Assembly (NCBI GenBank): GCA_050084515.1
Contig: CM114272.1
Location: 42,532,001-42,596,000 of the forward strand
Length of the DNA stretch: 64,000 nucleotides
Direction: 5' to 3'
Origin: Blasia pusilla
Taxonomy: Eukaryota > Marchantiophyta > Marchantiopsida > Blasiales
Shown here: positions 41,553-52,450 of the stretch, one piece after another
Position numbering within the stretch: the stretch's first letter is position 1
Layout of the letters: every line of letters starts with the position of its first letter
Program-made: the position numbers and the translations under genes
The notes under the pieces: generated by a model
Told to the model about the DNA's origin: nothing
Database searches by the model: none
Seen by the model: only the letters and a program-made list of their open reading frames with translations

Positions 41553-41825
41553 CTCTAGGATCCGATCTTGCTCTCTAGCATCCACGGTGCTCGCAACGCT
41601 GCCAATACGAAGGTACTCCAAGACTACTCCATCATCATTAATATCTCGGCCATTTGTCATCTCTTCATTGGCCTCGGGATCCAAGGACTCTCCACTAGAC
41701 CTCGCCATCGAAGTCTCCACACTCTGGCTCTCCATAGCCAACATGCCTAAATAGGCTGACGTGTGCCATCCTGGCACCGACTTCTCATCACTCTCTCCAT
41801 GCCATCGAGCTCTAGTCGCATCTCG

Positions 41826-43280
41826 CTAACTCGGGCATGAGTTACAACTCAACCCATCAGCATCCTGGTTGAGCGTCCCAGGTCTATGTACCACCTGAAA
41901 ATCATACTCCTGCAACAACAGAGCCCATCTCACAAGCTTCCCTGTAAGCTTGTTGGACTCCATCAACCACATCAATGGTTGATGATCAGTGATGATGGTA
42001 AAGGGATTACCAAATAAATAACACCTAAAATGCGCGATAGCCCACACCGTAGCCAAGCACTCACCCTCATACGATTTGTACTTCGCCTCTGCAGCGTTGT
42101 TCGAGTGGCTAGCGTAAGCCACCATGAACTCTCTACCTTCATCATCATGCTGGGTGAGCACCGCTCCAAGCCCCAACATGCTCCAATCTGTGTGCAACTG
42201 GAAAGGACGCCCCCTGATCGGTCTCCTCAAGATGGGCGCGGATGTCAACCTATCCTTGAGCAATTGAAATGCTTGCTCCTGCTCATCCCCCCAGTGTCAC
42301 TCGTGATCCACCTTGGTCAGCAAGGTCAGCGGCTTCGCGATCGAACTGAATTCCTTGACGTATCGTCGATAGAAGTTCACCAATCCCATGAATGCGCGAA
42401 CACGGCCCACATCTGTAGGGCATGGAATGCGTGAGATAGCCTCTACCTTTGTCTGCTGAACACCAAGGCCCCCTGGGTATATCGTATGACCCAAGTCCTC
42501 AATCTGGTTGTAGAAGAACTTGCACTTGCCTGGATGTAGCTTCAACCCATGTAATTGCAATCGTCAAAACACCTCCTCTAGATGTTGCTCATGCTCCTCA
42601 ACCGTGGCGCTAAAGACTACGATGTCATCGATATAACACCTAGCAAAATTCATACCAGCCAAGATCCTATCCATGACCCTCTGAAACTCAGTCGGGGCGT
42701 TCTTTAACCCAAATGGTAAGAACCGCCACTGGTACAAACAATCCTTCCCGTGAGGATCGATGCCCCAAAATGCCGTCTTCAGCCTATCCTCCAATCTGAT
42801 AGGCAGCTGATGGTATCCAGCTCGCAAATCCAATGAACTGAAGACCTTTTCGTGACCAATCGCATCAAAGATATCCTTTGGGGTGGGCACGGCATACCTA
42901 TCAGAATTCCTGTGCCGATTGATATGTCGGTAATCCCCACACATCCGCCTTTCCGTCTAGTTGCCATGCACATCCTTCTTGGTGGGCATGATAGTGGCAG
43001 ATGCATACTTCCCATGCGACATCTCCACTAGTCTTGCTCCGACCAAGTCTTGGCTCCTACTCTAAATCAGAGCCCTCTCCATATCACTGTACCTGTAGGA
43101 TTGTCGGAAGATTGGCGTATCACTCGACAACTCAATGCGGATCCCCGGTCCCTTCAACGTACCCAAATCCTCCATGCTAAATGCAAAGCAGCTCCTATAA
43201 CTCATGAGGAACTGATGTATCCGGCGCCGCTCTCCTCCTGCCAATTTAGGGCCCATATCTGGCTCCCAAGTCTCCATCGT
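41826..43280 (-). pseudogene. Reverse transcriptase and RNase H of the Ty3 element
   Basis: The RT part opens with LSSDTPIFRQSYRYSDMERA (about 43150). It then has MCGDYRHINRH, FSSLDLRAGYHQLPI, FLPFGLKNAPTEFQRVMD and the catalytic YIDDIVVFS (about 42625). The connection segment contains GLVNFYRRYVKEFS. RNase H follows as FQLHTDWSMLGLGAVL, YEGECLATVWAI and ITDHQPLMWLM, which supply Asp, Glu and Asp. All is in one frame with stops near 43060, 42960, 42562 and 42295. The frame is continuous with the methyltransferase. Ty3/gypsy-type by the YIDD and tether sequences. Confidence 0.92.
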
Positions 43281-43604
43281 GACTACGGTAGGACTCTCCG
43301 ACGCAAGTATCGGTGGTTGCTATGGTGCAACCCCGTCTCGAACAACAACACTCAGCCGCTCTCCTATAGCCAACTGCAAACTGTGATCTCCTCCACGTGC
43401 ATTGCCCGAAACCACGCTCGATGCTGTGGCTATCATCTCCTGGCGTACCTGCAAAACAACCCAAGAAGTCCAAGGGTGTCTCTCCTGATCTCCCCTGGTG
43501 CGTAGATCTCCTCGGGTCTTGCCCCCATCCACTGCCTCCACCGTCTCGGTAGGCATGGGGCTCACCAACGCAACCCCTATGATCTGTCGCGATCTCATAC
43601 GACA

Positions 43605-44711
43605 CTACTCAGCCACTCCGAGGCTGAGGATCCACGTCAAGCAGCTCAGGTCCATCGCCTGACCCAAGACATGGCGCCGTGATGCCTCTAACACTGAAGG
43701 TACTGCCGTTACTCCTGTGGGAAATCCTATCACTTGCTCTCTCTCTTCGACGTTAGGCTCCACCAATAGCTCAACCTGGTCATCCCAAACCAAGCCAGGA
43801 CCGGCCTCCTTGTATGCATAGGAAGCGGGAAAACTCACAAACGTGGGCAAGGCTGCCCGCGGCCTGCCTACCCTGTTAACCACACTCAACGGTGGTCGAT
43901 CATCGTGCCTCACTCCCTGTGATCGACGACATGGATCCAGAATGGAATCCACTAACAAATGGGAGGGGCGCTTCACTCTCGCATACGCCCTCCATAACAC
44001 CGCATGGGGCACCAAGTTGGTCCACCATAGTCGCGGTCGATTGGCTCTAGAACCTACACTCGCCGCATCCAAGAACATTGCTGGGCCGATCCAGGCACGC
44101 ACCTGATGAGTACTGGTCACCACCCGCGACCTGGAGTCTCCTAAGATCGGCACACTCTCCAGAATGTAGGATGGAGAACAAGACTGGTGCTCCTGCAACT
44201 ACCGTAAGACCCTCAACATCTCCCAAAACAACCTGGACCGAGTATCAGCCAACCCGCTGCCTTGTCCAACACTCGATTGGCCTTGACATGGCCAACCAGA
44301 AATGACAAAATCAAGGGTCCCTACCCGCTCTAAGTCCTGCGCCCCCAACAACGAAGTATCCCTCGATAGGGAACTCTATTATCCCTGTAACGCGGACGCA
44401 AACAATAAGTCAAGAAAATGTAGGCGTAACTATGCCACGTATTGTAGTGAGACACGCCTCGCAACATCATCACTCTCCACATACAGGTACTCTTGTATTC
44501 GTAGTCCTGCCTGCAAAATAGCAGATAACTTGGTGCTAATCCCTCCAAAGAGATCTAACACTCGAATATCCTCCTCCGAGGTACACCACACAATGGGTGT
44601 GGTATCCAAGGGTGTCATCGTAGCACTTCCTGCTACCTCGGGTTCCTCAGACCCGTCATGCTCCGGTGCAAACGCCTCGCTCCGCGCGGTTTGCACGTGC
44701 TCATCTGCCAC
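43605..44711 (-). pseudogene. C5 cytosine DNA methyltransferase domain inside the Ty3 element
   Basis: In one minus-strand frame the conserved motifs of C5 cytosine methyltransferases occur in order. Motif I is VLDLFGGIS (44561-44535), the S-adenosylmethionine site. Motif IV is SGWPCQGQSSVG with the catalytic PCQ at 44291-44283, followed by GLADTRSRLFWEMLRVL. Motif VI is YILESVP (near 44155), where the usual ENV is ESV. Motif VIII is a RPRLWWTNL block (near 44030). The end of the domain is EEREQVIGFPTG and RRHVLGQAMDL (43.75-43.65 kb), equivalent to motifs IX-X. The R-x-R-x-W-W-T-N block and LLG-type ending resemble the Dnmt3/DRM group, which is an inference. Four stops interrupt it, all between motifs I and VI. 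The neighbours in the same frame are reverse transcriptase downstream and, after a frame change, the protease upstream, so the domain belongs to the retroelement. Confidence 0.9.
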
Positions 44712-44965
44712 TCGTCAAAGCTCCTCAGTCGAGCCCCACATCGGAACCTCTCCTCCACGGAATGATCCGGCTACCATAACACTCCTCTCCATAGAAATGT
44801 CAGGAACGAAAGTATCCTCTGCATGGACATGCCCTCAATCAAATCACTAGGCCAAGTGATGGCACTGCTAAATGCTACTAAGGTCGCCATCTCTCTTGGC
44901 CGTTGCTCGATCACTGCACCTGTGAATCGAATGGGTAATGAGCTAAGGTGCCCATCACCTGACTG

Positions 44966-45490
44966 CTATCCTAGTCTGTATGACGCTGACTCCTCCCAAT
45001 AATCCACGGAAAACCCCATTGGGTATAACACCGCTCCACCAACCAAGACGTCGTTGGACTCTGCATTAGTCACTACCGCCTTGGCTCGCACCACGGACTC
45101 ATCTGTAGGATGTCTCGGGAGAATCCTCACCATGACCTCATGTCGGTTGACATCCTGTGTGGTACTCGCTCCACCCAAGGATGTCTGCATCCGGAATGGA
45201 CAACGCTCCACATCGGCTCTCGTCAAGCCCAATCCTCTGAATAATCCTTTTCCCAACATCAGGGGTTGCGCTCCTGAATCCAACAAGACGCGCTACGGGC
45301 TAAAAGCTCTACCTCCGAGACTCACCAACTCGAAGACCTCTCCTTGGTTATCCAGCAATACAACACAAGGAGAAGCCATGGCATGCTCTTTCGCGGGTCT
45401 AGCGGGCATCTCCGCCATCCTAGCAGCCGCAGCCTGCCATGAATTTGATGTGGACGGCCCGAGCATCCGCTCCAAGGGCAGATCCATCAC
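44966..45490 (-). pseudogene. Retroviral-type aspartic protease of the Ty3 element
   Basis: The frame reads VLLDSGAQPLMLGKGL near 45290-45240. LLDSGA is the catalytic Asp motif of the pepsin-like retroelement protease. NDVLVGGAVLYPMGF about 70 residues later is the typical second half (vLvG...). A TAG stop sits immediately before the VLLDSGA motif (about 45290), and the frame is otherwise continuous with the gag part upstream. In a live element this enzyme would cut the polyprotein. Confidence 0.8.
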
Positions 45491-46012
45491 CTCCTATGCA
45501 ATCACCTCTGAACGTGATGCAGGAACTCCAACTCCACGCTCACATAGCGTAGCGGCCAGCCGAAAAGCCTCGGCGGGCGTACCTCCCAACATCATAACAT
45601 CGGAAGCAGAAAATAAAGGAGCACGGTACACAATGGTGGCCACCCCCAACAACGTGCTCGACACATGCCCCTCATGAGCATCAACAATAGGAGTCGTTGC
45701 ACTTGCTTCTCCCATCTCCCTCCGTGCATGCACACCAACAAGGTCACCAACTCTCCAGGAACTATGATCAAGACCCATCGATGGGATCCTCATCGCCTCA
45801 GACAACGTGCAAGACTAGGGAAGCCTAGTCTGTTTCCTGGCTTCTCCTCGCTGTGGATCCAACTCTGCGGCTGCTCCATGCATCACAACTGCGGTGGCCT
45901 CCATCTGGGCAACCCTGCACATCCAACTAGGATCCTCCATATCTCTGGCTGCTCCATGTGATGTCGATGCCACGGATCCGGCATCGGGTAATCTAAATGC
46001 CATAGCGGCAAT

Positions 46013-46560
46013 CTACTCCTGTAGCTGATGTATCTGAGAAGCCATCCTAGCCTCACGCTCGGCATCTCCCTCGACGCCTCTAGGTGGTAGGACTCTACTT
46101 CCTCCACAGGCAGCTCCACCACCCTGTCGGGCAACTCCACCTCCTCGTCCCCCAACGAGACCACCTGGTGCACGATCTCTAGGCCCACCCGGACTGGCTA
46201 CTCGCTCTGGTGCTCTCTCTGGCCCTCGGTCCGGACGTAACTTAGGATGTAAATTGAAAAACTTGGCGCATGTATGACCATACCTCTGACAATAGTCACA
46301 GTGATAACCTCCTGGTGCAGCACCATCTCCTCCTCCATGCTGAGGCACACGCCCATGACCCTGACGAGTGCAATCGTGCTGATGATGGGCTCCACCACAT
46401 GACCAACAAGCAATAGTAGGCGACTGCTGCTGAGTCGCATATGAGGGCGCAGGTCTCTGTGGCACGGCCTCCCGATATCCTCCCTGAGCTCATGATGCCA
46501 CATTCGAACTATCTGGGAGTCCACGTTGCTGCTCATGTAGTGCAGACAATCGTGACTGGC
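46013..46560 (-). pseudogene. gag C-terminal part with CCHC zinc knuckle
   Basis: The minus-strand frame contains CWSCGGAHHQHDC, a nucleocapsid knuckle of C-x2-C-x3-H-x4-C form. A second knuckle-like motif, CDYCQRYGHTCAKFF, has lost its last Cys (Phe in its place). A Gly/Arg/Pro-rich stretch follows. An in-frame TGA lies near 46488 just upstream of VPQRPAPSYATQQQ. The capsid part of gag is absent: upstream of about 46555 the same frame encodes CACTA transposase. The nucleocapsid part would bind element RNA. Further linker sequence continues in the same frame to the protease. Confidence 0.75.
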
Positions 46561-48410
46561 CACAAAGGGCAAAAGGAAGGATTTGGTGAATGAGCACATG
46601 ATAATCATATGACTTCATGTTACCTAGATTCTTTTTAACCACATGCTTTCTTAGCTCACCACTATATCCTGTGGGTTCTTTCAAGGACTGAATCCTAGAT
46701 AAGAACATGGTCAACTCTTGAGGTGATAATACGAAAAATCGTACAATAGAGACCTTCTCTTCACCCCTATCCTTTTGTAGGGATCACTTGGACCATCCTC
46801 TTGACCTCCACCCTCATCATATATTCTTTTTTTCCTTTGCCCATCTAAGAATCTTGTCTGCTGTAATCCTTGGAGATGCATTCCTATACTCACCCCTTCC
46901 ATTGAAATGGGAACCATAAGCTTGTCCTCTCCACACATGACCATGGGAAAGGTATCTTCGATGACAACGAAAAATAAGCTTCCCAAATTGTTTGGAGAAA
47001 TCCGGATCTACATAAGGACCACATATTGTACACGCGCGTTTCCCACCATGGCTTTGCCGTGAGATTGTGCCATATGTTGGATAATCATTTATTGTCCACA
47101 AGATCATGGCTCTAAACAAAAATTTTGAGGATCCATGTGGTCTACGCACATAATGGAATTCTACCCCATTCCGCAACTCATTTGATTCATCCGCCAAGGG
47201 GGCCAATTAAGTGTTAATGTTCTCTCCATTGACATTGTCCTTATCAGAAAAATAAGCGCTAATATCATAAAGAACTTTTTGGTTTGAAGCCAAGGTGGCA
47301 AATTTTAGTTCACCAATAAGACCGGCCAGGTCGACCAAGAGCTTGCGTTATAAGAATATGGATTTACCCCATCAAGGGCTAAACCAAACCTACAATTTCT
47401 AATCTCCATAGCAAAATCAAGGGATACCAGGCCTTGCTATCCCCTACATGTCTAACCACATCATCCTTACTCTTGTTTTCCAAAGCCGAATTCAACAACT
47501 CTGACAAAGCCCGACATCTATACATACGTTGCATCTTAGGGATTATAGGGAAATGTCTCAAGACCTTGTTTGGTACTAAGGACCTTCCAACTTGCTTGAA
47601 CCTAGAATTTCCACACTTGGGACACTCATCATTATGAGCCAAGTCCCCACGAAAAAGGGCACGACCTTTAGGACATGCATGGATAGAGTTGTAACTCATT
47701 CCAAGCTTGCTGATAAGTTTTTTGGCAGCATAGTATGACGGTGGGACATGATTATCTGATGGGAGTACCATCTTATGTAAAAGTTTCAAAATCTCATCGA
47801 TTGTAATATTGGGCACCCCATGGGTAGCACCAATATTGAAGATGAGCACAATAAAACCAAGTAAGGAAGTCTTAGCTCTTGGGAAGAGCGGCTTGCATGT
47901 TGCAACAAGCTCATTAAAATCCGAGGGAATGTTTGGATCTTTTCCTTCATTGGGGTGGTTTACATCCTCTCTGCCATCTTCATCGATCGAGCCATCTTCT
48001 TCATGGAGCTGATCATATTGTCTAAATATGTCATCAATGTCGGCATCCAAGTTTGCATTGTTATTGTAAGGTAATTCCTGTAGCAACTTGGATTGCATGA
48101 TAAGCTCACGCTCCCTTCTATCATGGTTCTCATGACTCATAAGCCACTCCTCATCCGAGGAGTCCCACTCTTCCCTAGTTTTAGGGATGCGACATAAATG
48201 ATATCGTCCATTTTTTCTCAAGTGTTGTTCTACCTTGCCTAATCCCAAGGTTGTCCCACCCTTGTACTCACTACAAGGACAGCTGGCCCTCTTCCTTCTT
48301 GATGTGTGAAACCTAGCACATTCCCTTTGCCACATCTTGCAGTCATGAGTTTGGATTCTACCGGGATCGCTCAAATCCAATCGGACATGAGCAAAACTTG
48401 GTGGTACCAT
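46561..48410 (-). mobile_element. CACTA (En/Spm) transposase remnant, tnp2 type
   Basis: The ORF 47379-48410 (343 codons) has an N-terminal CPCSEYKGG...VEQHLRKNGRY segment of the transposase-associated domain. The tnp2 core follows: ITIDEILKLLHKMVLPSDN, PPSYYAAKKLISKLGMSYN, IHACPKGRALF, DECPKCGNSRF and VPNKVLRHFPIIPKMQRMYR. It ends HVGDSKAW. After a decayed gap the core continues at 46817-47206 (WTINDYPTYGTISRQSHGGK, CTICG, HRRYLSHGHVWRG) and 46570-46714 (MKSYDYHVLIHQILPFAL). These are hallmark blocks of plant CACTA transposases. The C-terminal half is missing because the Ty3 gag remnant begins directly after ALCGQ near 46560. No CACTA terminus was located near 49 kb. Confidence 0.88.
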
Positions 48411-50150
48411 AGCCCCTACGTCAAGTTAATAAGAACATGAGTAAATATTTGTAGGAGGAAAATGTTGGACAATAAGTGTTCTCTACAACCAAACTTTTAT
48501 GTGAATATAGACAAAAGAGGTTTTGTCAAGTAGGGCCCAACTACCTTCAAATTAAAATGCAAACTTAGTTGAGACTTGAAAGTACCTACTTAAATCAAAA
48601 TGGGCACTTGTGTTCTCCAAGCGGCTAACCCTTGCCTCCTCCCAATGAAACGTGTGTCAAACCAAAGAGATGCTTTTAGGAGCAACCATCAACCGTCAAG
48701 AGGAAGAAATACCATATAATGTGCTTGCTAGTTCAAACCCTAATGAACTTACACCATTTTACATTTAATGTTCCTAACGTTAGTATCATTTACCAAATAT
48801 TTTAGATGTACCATGCTTGCAGCAAGCTCACATTGTGAATTTTAGCAATCTCCTCTTTTTAGCCATTGAAATTATTAGAATGAACATGGCCAACATATGC
48901 ATCTACAAAATTTACTTGGTATTTTTTCAAACTTGATTCGTGAAGTTATCATATAGTCCCTCTATTTTCTCACATGTTCTATAAATGTTTACTGTAAGTG
49001 AGAGAGTGCATACTTGGACTTATTTTCATTTTATACTTTTTGTTGCAAAATAATGAGTTGTAATCTTACTCAAGGCTGATATTTATTGTTGTTTAGTGAC
49101 CATAAATTCATTGAGTAAAAAATCACAGTTAAGTGTTGATGCTTTTATCAACTCGATCATTGAACACATTGGAGCTTGATTTCTTAGTAATATCTCATGT
49201 AGTGTGAAAGGCAAATCTTCTAGTAATGCAAATACTTTCACTTGAGCACGGCAAGAATTATGAGTCCTACCTACATAATAATTGTATCCATACAATTTAA
49301 GTTAGACCTCCCATTCCAAAAAATATTTACAATTATTATCCGATTGTTGCCGTAGGTTCCTTCTTATCTGTCAAAATTGCCACACTTTCTCTATAATTGC
49401 CAAAACAGAGTTTCCTTAAGCCCTAACCTACCATGCAGCTCTCCTCAAATGCCACCAAACAGGGCCGCAACAAAAATGACTACAACAAGGGCAAATACTA
49501 CCACTGAGGTTCTCATGGCGGTGCCTAGTGGCCCCACAAATCCTCTCGCCAAGAAGTCTCTCCATTCTCATAGAAGAGTACTCAAATCTAATAATACATG
49601 GTGTGTCAAAGTAAGCAATGGTTGCATGGATGAGTGCCAATGCCTTCCTCAAAGAGGGAGAAGAATCCTCACGAACAACATAACCATTCACATCATGGAA
49701 AATGTGAAAGGTAAGAATTCTGGCGACCCCCATAATCAACCAACAGATGATTGCATAGAAATCCTCATGTCGACACACATAATCAGAGAATGTGACATAC
49801 AAATGGCGCACTTCTGCATGAAAATGCCACTTCTCAACGCGTTCATGCCAATACCAATACCAATAGTGGCGAGCATGAAGTCCACATATGATCACTTGAA
49901 GTTCACTCGGCAAACTTCTCATACGTTGAACGAGAGTAGGCATTCTTGGTCTACCTATGATATCCACAATTTTGTACTTTTGAAGAAACACGTCTTTTTA
50001 TTCAATAAAGACTTGTATATAAATTATGATTTTGATTATTATGTATTATTATGGAGAAGAATGAGTAAGATTAAAGTGAATCACGAAGCTCCAAGGACAA
50101 GGCAAAGAGATAGAAAATCAAGGATTTGCCTAAGATAAGAGGAGGATACA
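48411..50150. other. AT-rich region with overlapping unrecognised ORFs
   Basis: 48.4-49.3 kb has nothing recognisable and may be the 5' part of the CACTA element. 49377-50138 (+, 253 codons) and 49428-49991 (-, 187 codons) overlap antiparallel. The minus frame is Trp/Tyr/His/Cys-rich (HARHYWYWYWHERVEKWHFH). Neither matches a family I know, and at most one can be real. Confidence 0.25.
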
Positions 50151-50155
50151 ATAAC

Positions 50156-51740
50156 GAAGTGTAAAGACCCATCAAGAAGCTTCGAAAGGAGAACAAAGTT
50201 GTGTTAAGAACTTGTCTATGAAGTGCTTCGCTCCTGAACGAAGCATGAAGATGAAGAAGAAGAAGAAGAAGAAGAAAAAGAAGAAGAGAAAGAAGTACTT
50301 CGCTCTTGAACAAAGCTCGAAGAACGAAGCACCTGGAACAAGAACAAATAATGGAGCGCTTTGTCTTCAGATCAGGAGAAAGAGCTTTGTCCTCAAGCGA
50401 AGCAAAAGAGGTCCAGACTTAACAGCGAAGCGAAGCTAAGATTGACAGTGATTTCAAGCGACACATAGTTAGAACAATTAGAATAGGAAAAGGCACAACT
50501 CTTTGTATCCGATAAGTAGTTAAGATAGTTTTGTTCTGCGGACTTATAGGGATCTTAGGAAAAGAGGAGAGCACCATAGATCTAGGTAGTTAGAAATGCT
50601 GAAGAGGTCTTTACGAAGTGTAAAGACCCATCAAGAAGCTTCGAAAGGAGAACAAAGTTGTGTTAAGAACTTGTCTATGAAGTGCTTCGCTCCTGAACGA
50701 AGCATGAAGAAGAAGAAGAAGAAGAAGAAGAAGAAGAAGAAGAAGAAGAAGAAGAAAAAGAAGAAGAGAAAGAAGTACTTCGCTCTTGAACAAAGCTCGA
50801 AGAACGAAGCACCTGGAACAAGAACAAAGAATGGAGCGCTTTGTCTTCAGATCAGGAGAAAGAGCTTTGTCCTCAAGCGAAGCAAAAGAGGTCCAGACTT
50901 AACAGCGAAGCGAAGCTAAGATTGACAGTGATTTCAAGCGACACATAGTGAGAACAATTAGAATAGGAAAAGGCACAACTCTTTGTATCCGATAAGTAGT
51001 TAAGATAGTTTTGTTCTGTGGACTTATAGGGATCTTAGGAAAAGAGGAGAGCACCATAGATCTAGGTAGTTAGAAATGCTGAAGAGGTCTTTACGAAGTG
51101 TAAAGACCCATCAAGAAGCTTCGAAAGGAGAACAAAGTTGTGTTAAGAACTTGTCTATGAAGTGCTTCGCTCCTGAACGAAGCATGAAGAAGAAGAAGAA
51201 GAAGAAGAAGAAGAAGAAGAAGAAGAAGAAGAAGAAGAAGAAGAAGAAGAAGAAAGAAGAAGCTCTTGAACAAAGCTCAAGAAAAGAAGCACGGAACAAG
51301 AACAAAGAAGAATGGAGCGGAGAAAGAGCTTTGTCTCAAGCGAAGCAAAAGAGGTCCAGAAGGAGCTAAAGAGCTTTGTCCTCAAGCGAACAAAAGAGGT
51401 CCAGAGTTAACAATAGGAAAAGAGGAGAGAACAAGCACAAACGAAAAGTAGTTAAGATAGTTTTGATGGACTTATAGGGATCTTAGAAAGAGGAGAGCAC
51501 CATAGATCTAGGTAGTTAGAAATCTTGAAGAGGTCTTTTAAAGTGTAAGATTGAACAAAGTTGTGTTAAGATTTCAAGCTCAACACATAGAAGAGAAAAA
51601 AGAATAGGAAAAGGCTTGAACAAACTCTTTGTATCCAAGAACAAAGAATAGTTAAGATAGTTTTGTCCTCATGGACTTATAGGGATCTTAGGAAAAGAGG
51701 AGAGCACCATAGATCTAGGTAGTTAGAAATGATGAAAAGA
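50156..51740. repeat. Tandem repeat of about 460-480 bp with internal GAA microsatellites
   Basis: The unit starts GAAGTGTAAAGACCCATC at 50156, 50615 and 51095 (periods 459 and 480 bp). Units 1 and 2 are nearly identical outside the GAA tract. The unit-length difference is explained by the tract: about 14 codons at 50248-50290, about 23 at 50704-50775 and about 26 at 51184-51265. The third unit is shortened after the tract. A fourth and fifth partial unit follow with deletions (to about 51740; AGAGCACCATAGATCTAGG recurs at 50567, 51047, 51497 and 51702). The Lys-rich or Ser/Leu-rich open frames are artefacts. Confidence 0.95.
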
Positions 51741-52373
51741 CACAACTCTTCATCAAGAACGTAGTTAAGAATCTTTGGATGCGGACTCCTAGGGATCTTG
51801 AGAGAGTATTTAAGAAACATGAAGTAGCTATCATCATCATTCTCTTTGGATCACTCCTACTTGAATTCTTTATGCTATAGGAATGGTCCTAGCAAGAATG
51901 GTCCGAGCAAGGGAGTAGTACCCTCTGGAGCTTGTATACACTTTTGAAGCTTTCTCATTCTTGATGGAGTAGTAAAGCACTCATTCATTCATTCAGATAT
52001 GCGATGCTTATGTCTGAGTATTCTTTTTGGGTCTGCAGAGTGAAGAATGAATCATGCGAACCTTTCTCATCAATGGAATAATCAACATACAGTTGTAGGA
52101 AATCTGTTTGACAGAGAGTAGTGTGCCGAGACGGATTGAGTTCCGAAAGTAGGAGAATCCAACTTTCATGTTGAGGTCTCTGTGAGGTTTCTTGATATCG
52201 AGAGGCAATCTACCTGAGCGTGCTGTGAACTCCACTAGAGAGAATAGAGGAAAGAAACTTTGGTACTAAGAAAGATCTGAAGATATTGATAAGACATTGA
52301 ATATAAATTATACACATTTAAATACAACTATTATAACAGAATTGTAATTTTGAACTCTCTTTTCATCAAACAA
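51741..52373. other. Region without a supported gene
   Basis: No recognisable coding or repeat signal. It may be flanking sequence of the tandem repeat. Confidence 0.3.
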
Positions 52374-52450
52374 TGATCCTCTTGGGGATCGAACTCACTA
52401 AACGACTGTAAAATTGAAACTCTTATACATTACACTACCTCACAAGTGAA
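52374..52450 (-). repeat. tRNA-related sequence, possible SINE head
   Basis: The minus strand reads GGTAGTGTAATGTATAAGAG, resembling a polymerase III A box, followed about 30 nt later by GAGTTCGATCCCC, close to the B-box consensus GGTTCRANNCC. The order and spacing are right for a tRNA or tRNA-derived SINE. The anticodon and acceptor stems do not pair well, so a functional tRNA is unlikely. Confidence 0.4.

Larger units (their letters stand above)
40198..46560 (-). mobile_element. Decayed Ty3/gypsy retrotransposon carrying a cytosine DNA methyltransferase domain
   Basis: All domains lie on the minus strand in the order gag zinc knuckle (about 46.4 kb), linker, aspartic protease (45.28 kb), C5 DNA methyltransferase (44.6-43.6 kb), reverse transcriptase (43.28-42.3 kb), RNase H (42.26-41.83 kb), integrase (41.5-40.75 kb) and an integrase C-terminal module (40.57-40.2 kb). 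PR-RT-RH-IN order is that of Ty3/gypsy. gag to protease stays in one frame (46.56-44.97 kb), and methyltransferase to RNase H stays in another single frame (44.71-41.83 kb). About a dozen in-frame stops and two frame changes make it inactive. No LTR or primer-binding site was found. The right end joins a CACTA transposase directly. Methyltransferases captured by retrotransposons have been reported from charophyte algae and dinoflagellates, as far as I recall. Confidence 0.92.

Noticed and set aside
49377-50138. 253-codon + ORF and 187-codon antiparallel - ORF
   Set aside because: They overlap each other, match no family known to me, and the + ORF runs towards the repeat array; not called as genes.
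50212-51385. Lys-rich and Ser/Leu/Phe-rich ORFs of 60-107 codons
   Set aside because: They arise from GAA tracts inside the tandem repeat; the same frame recurs in every unit.
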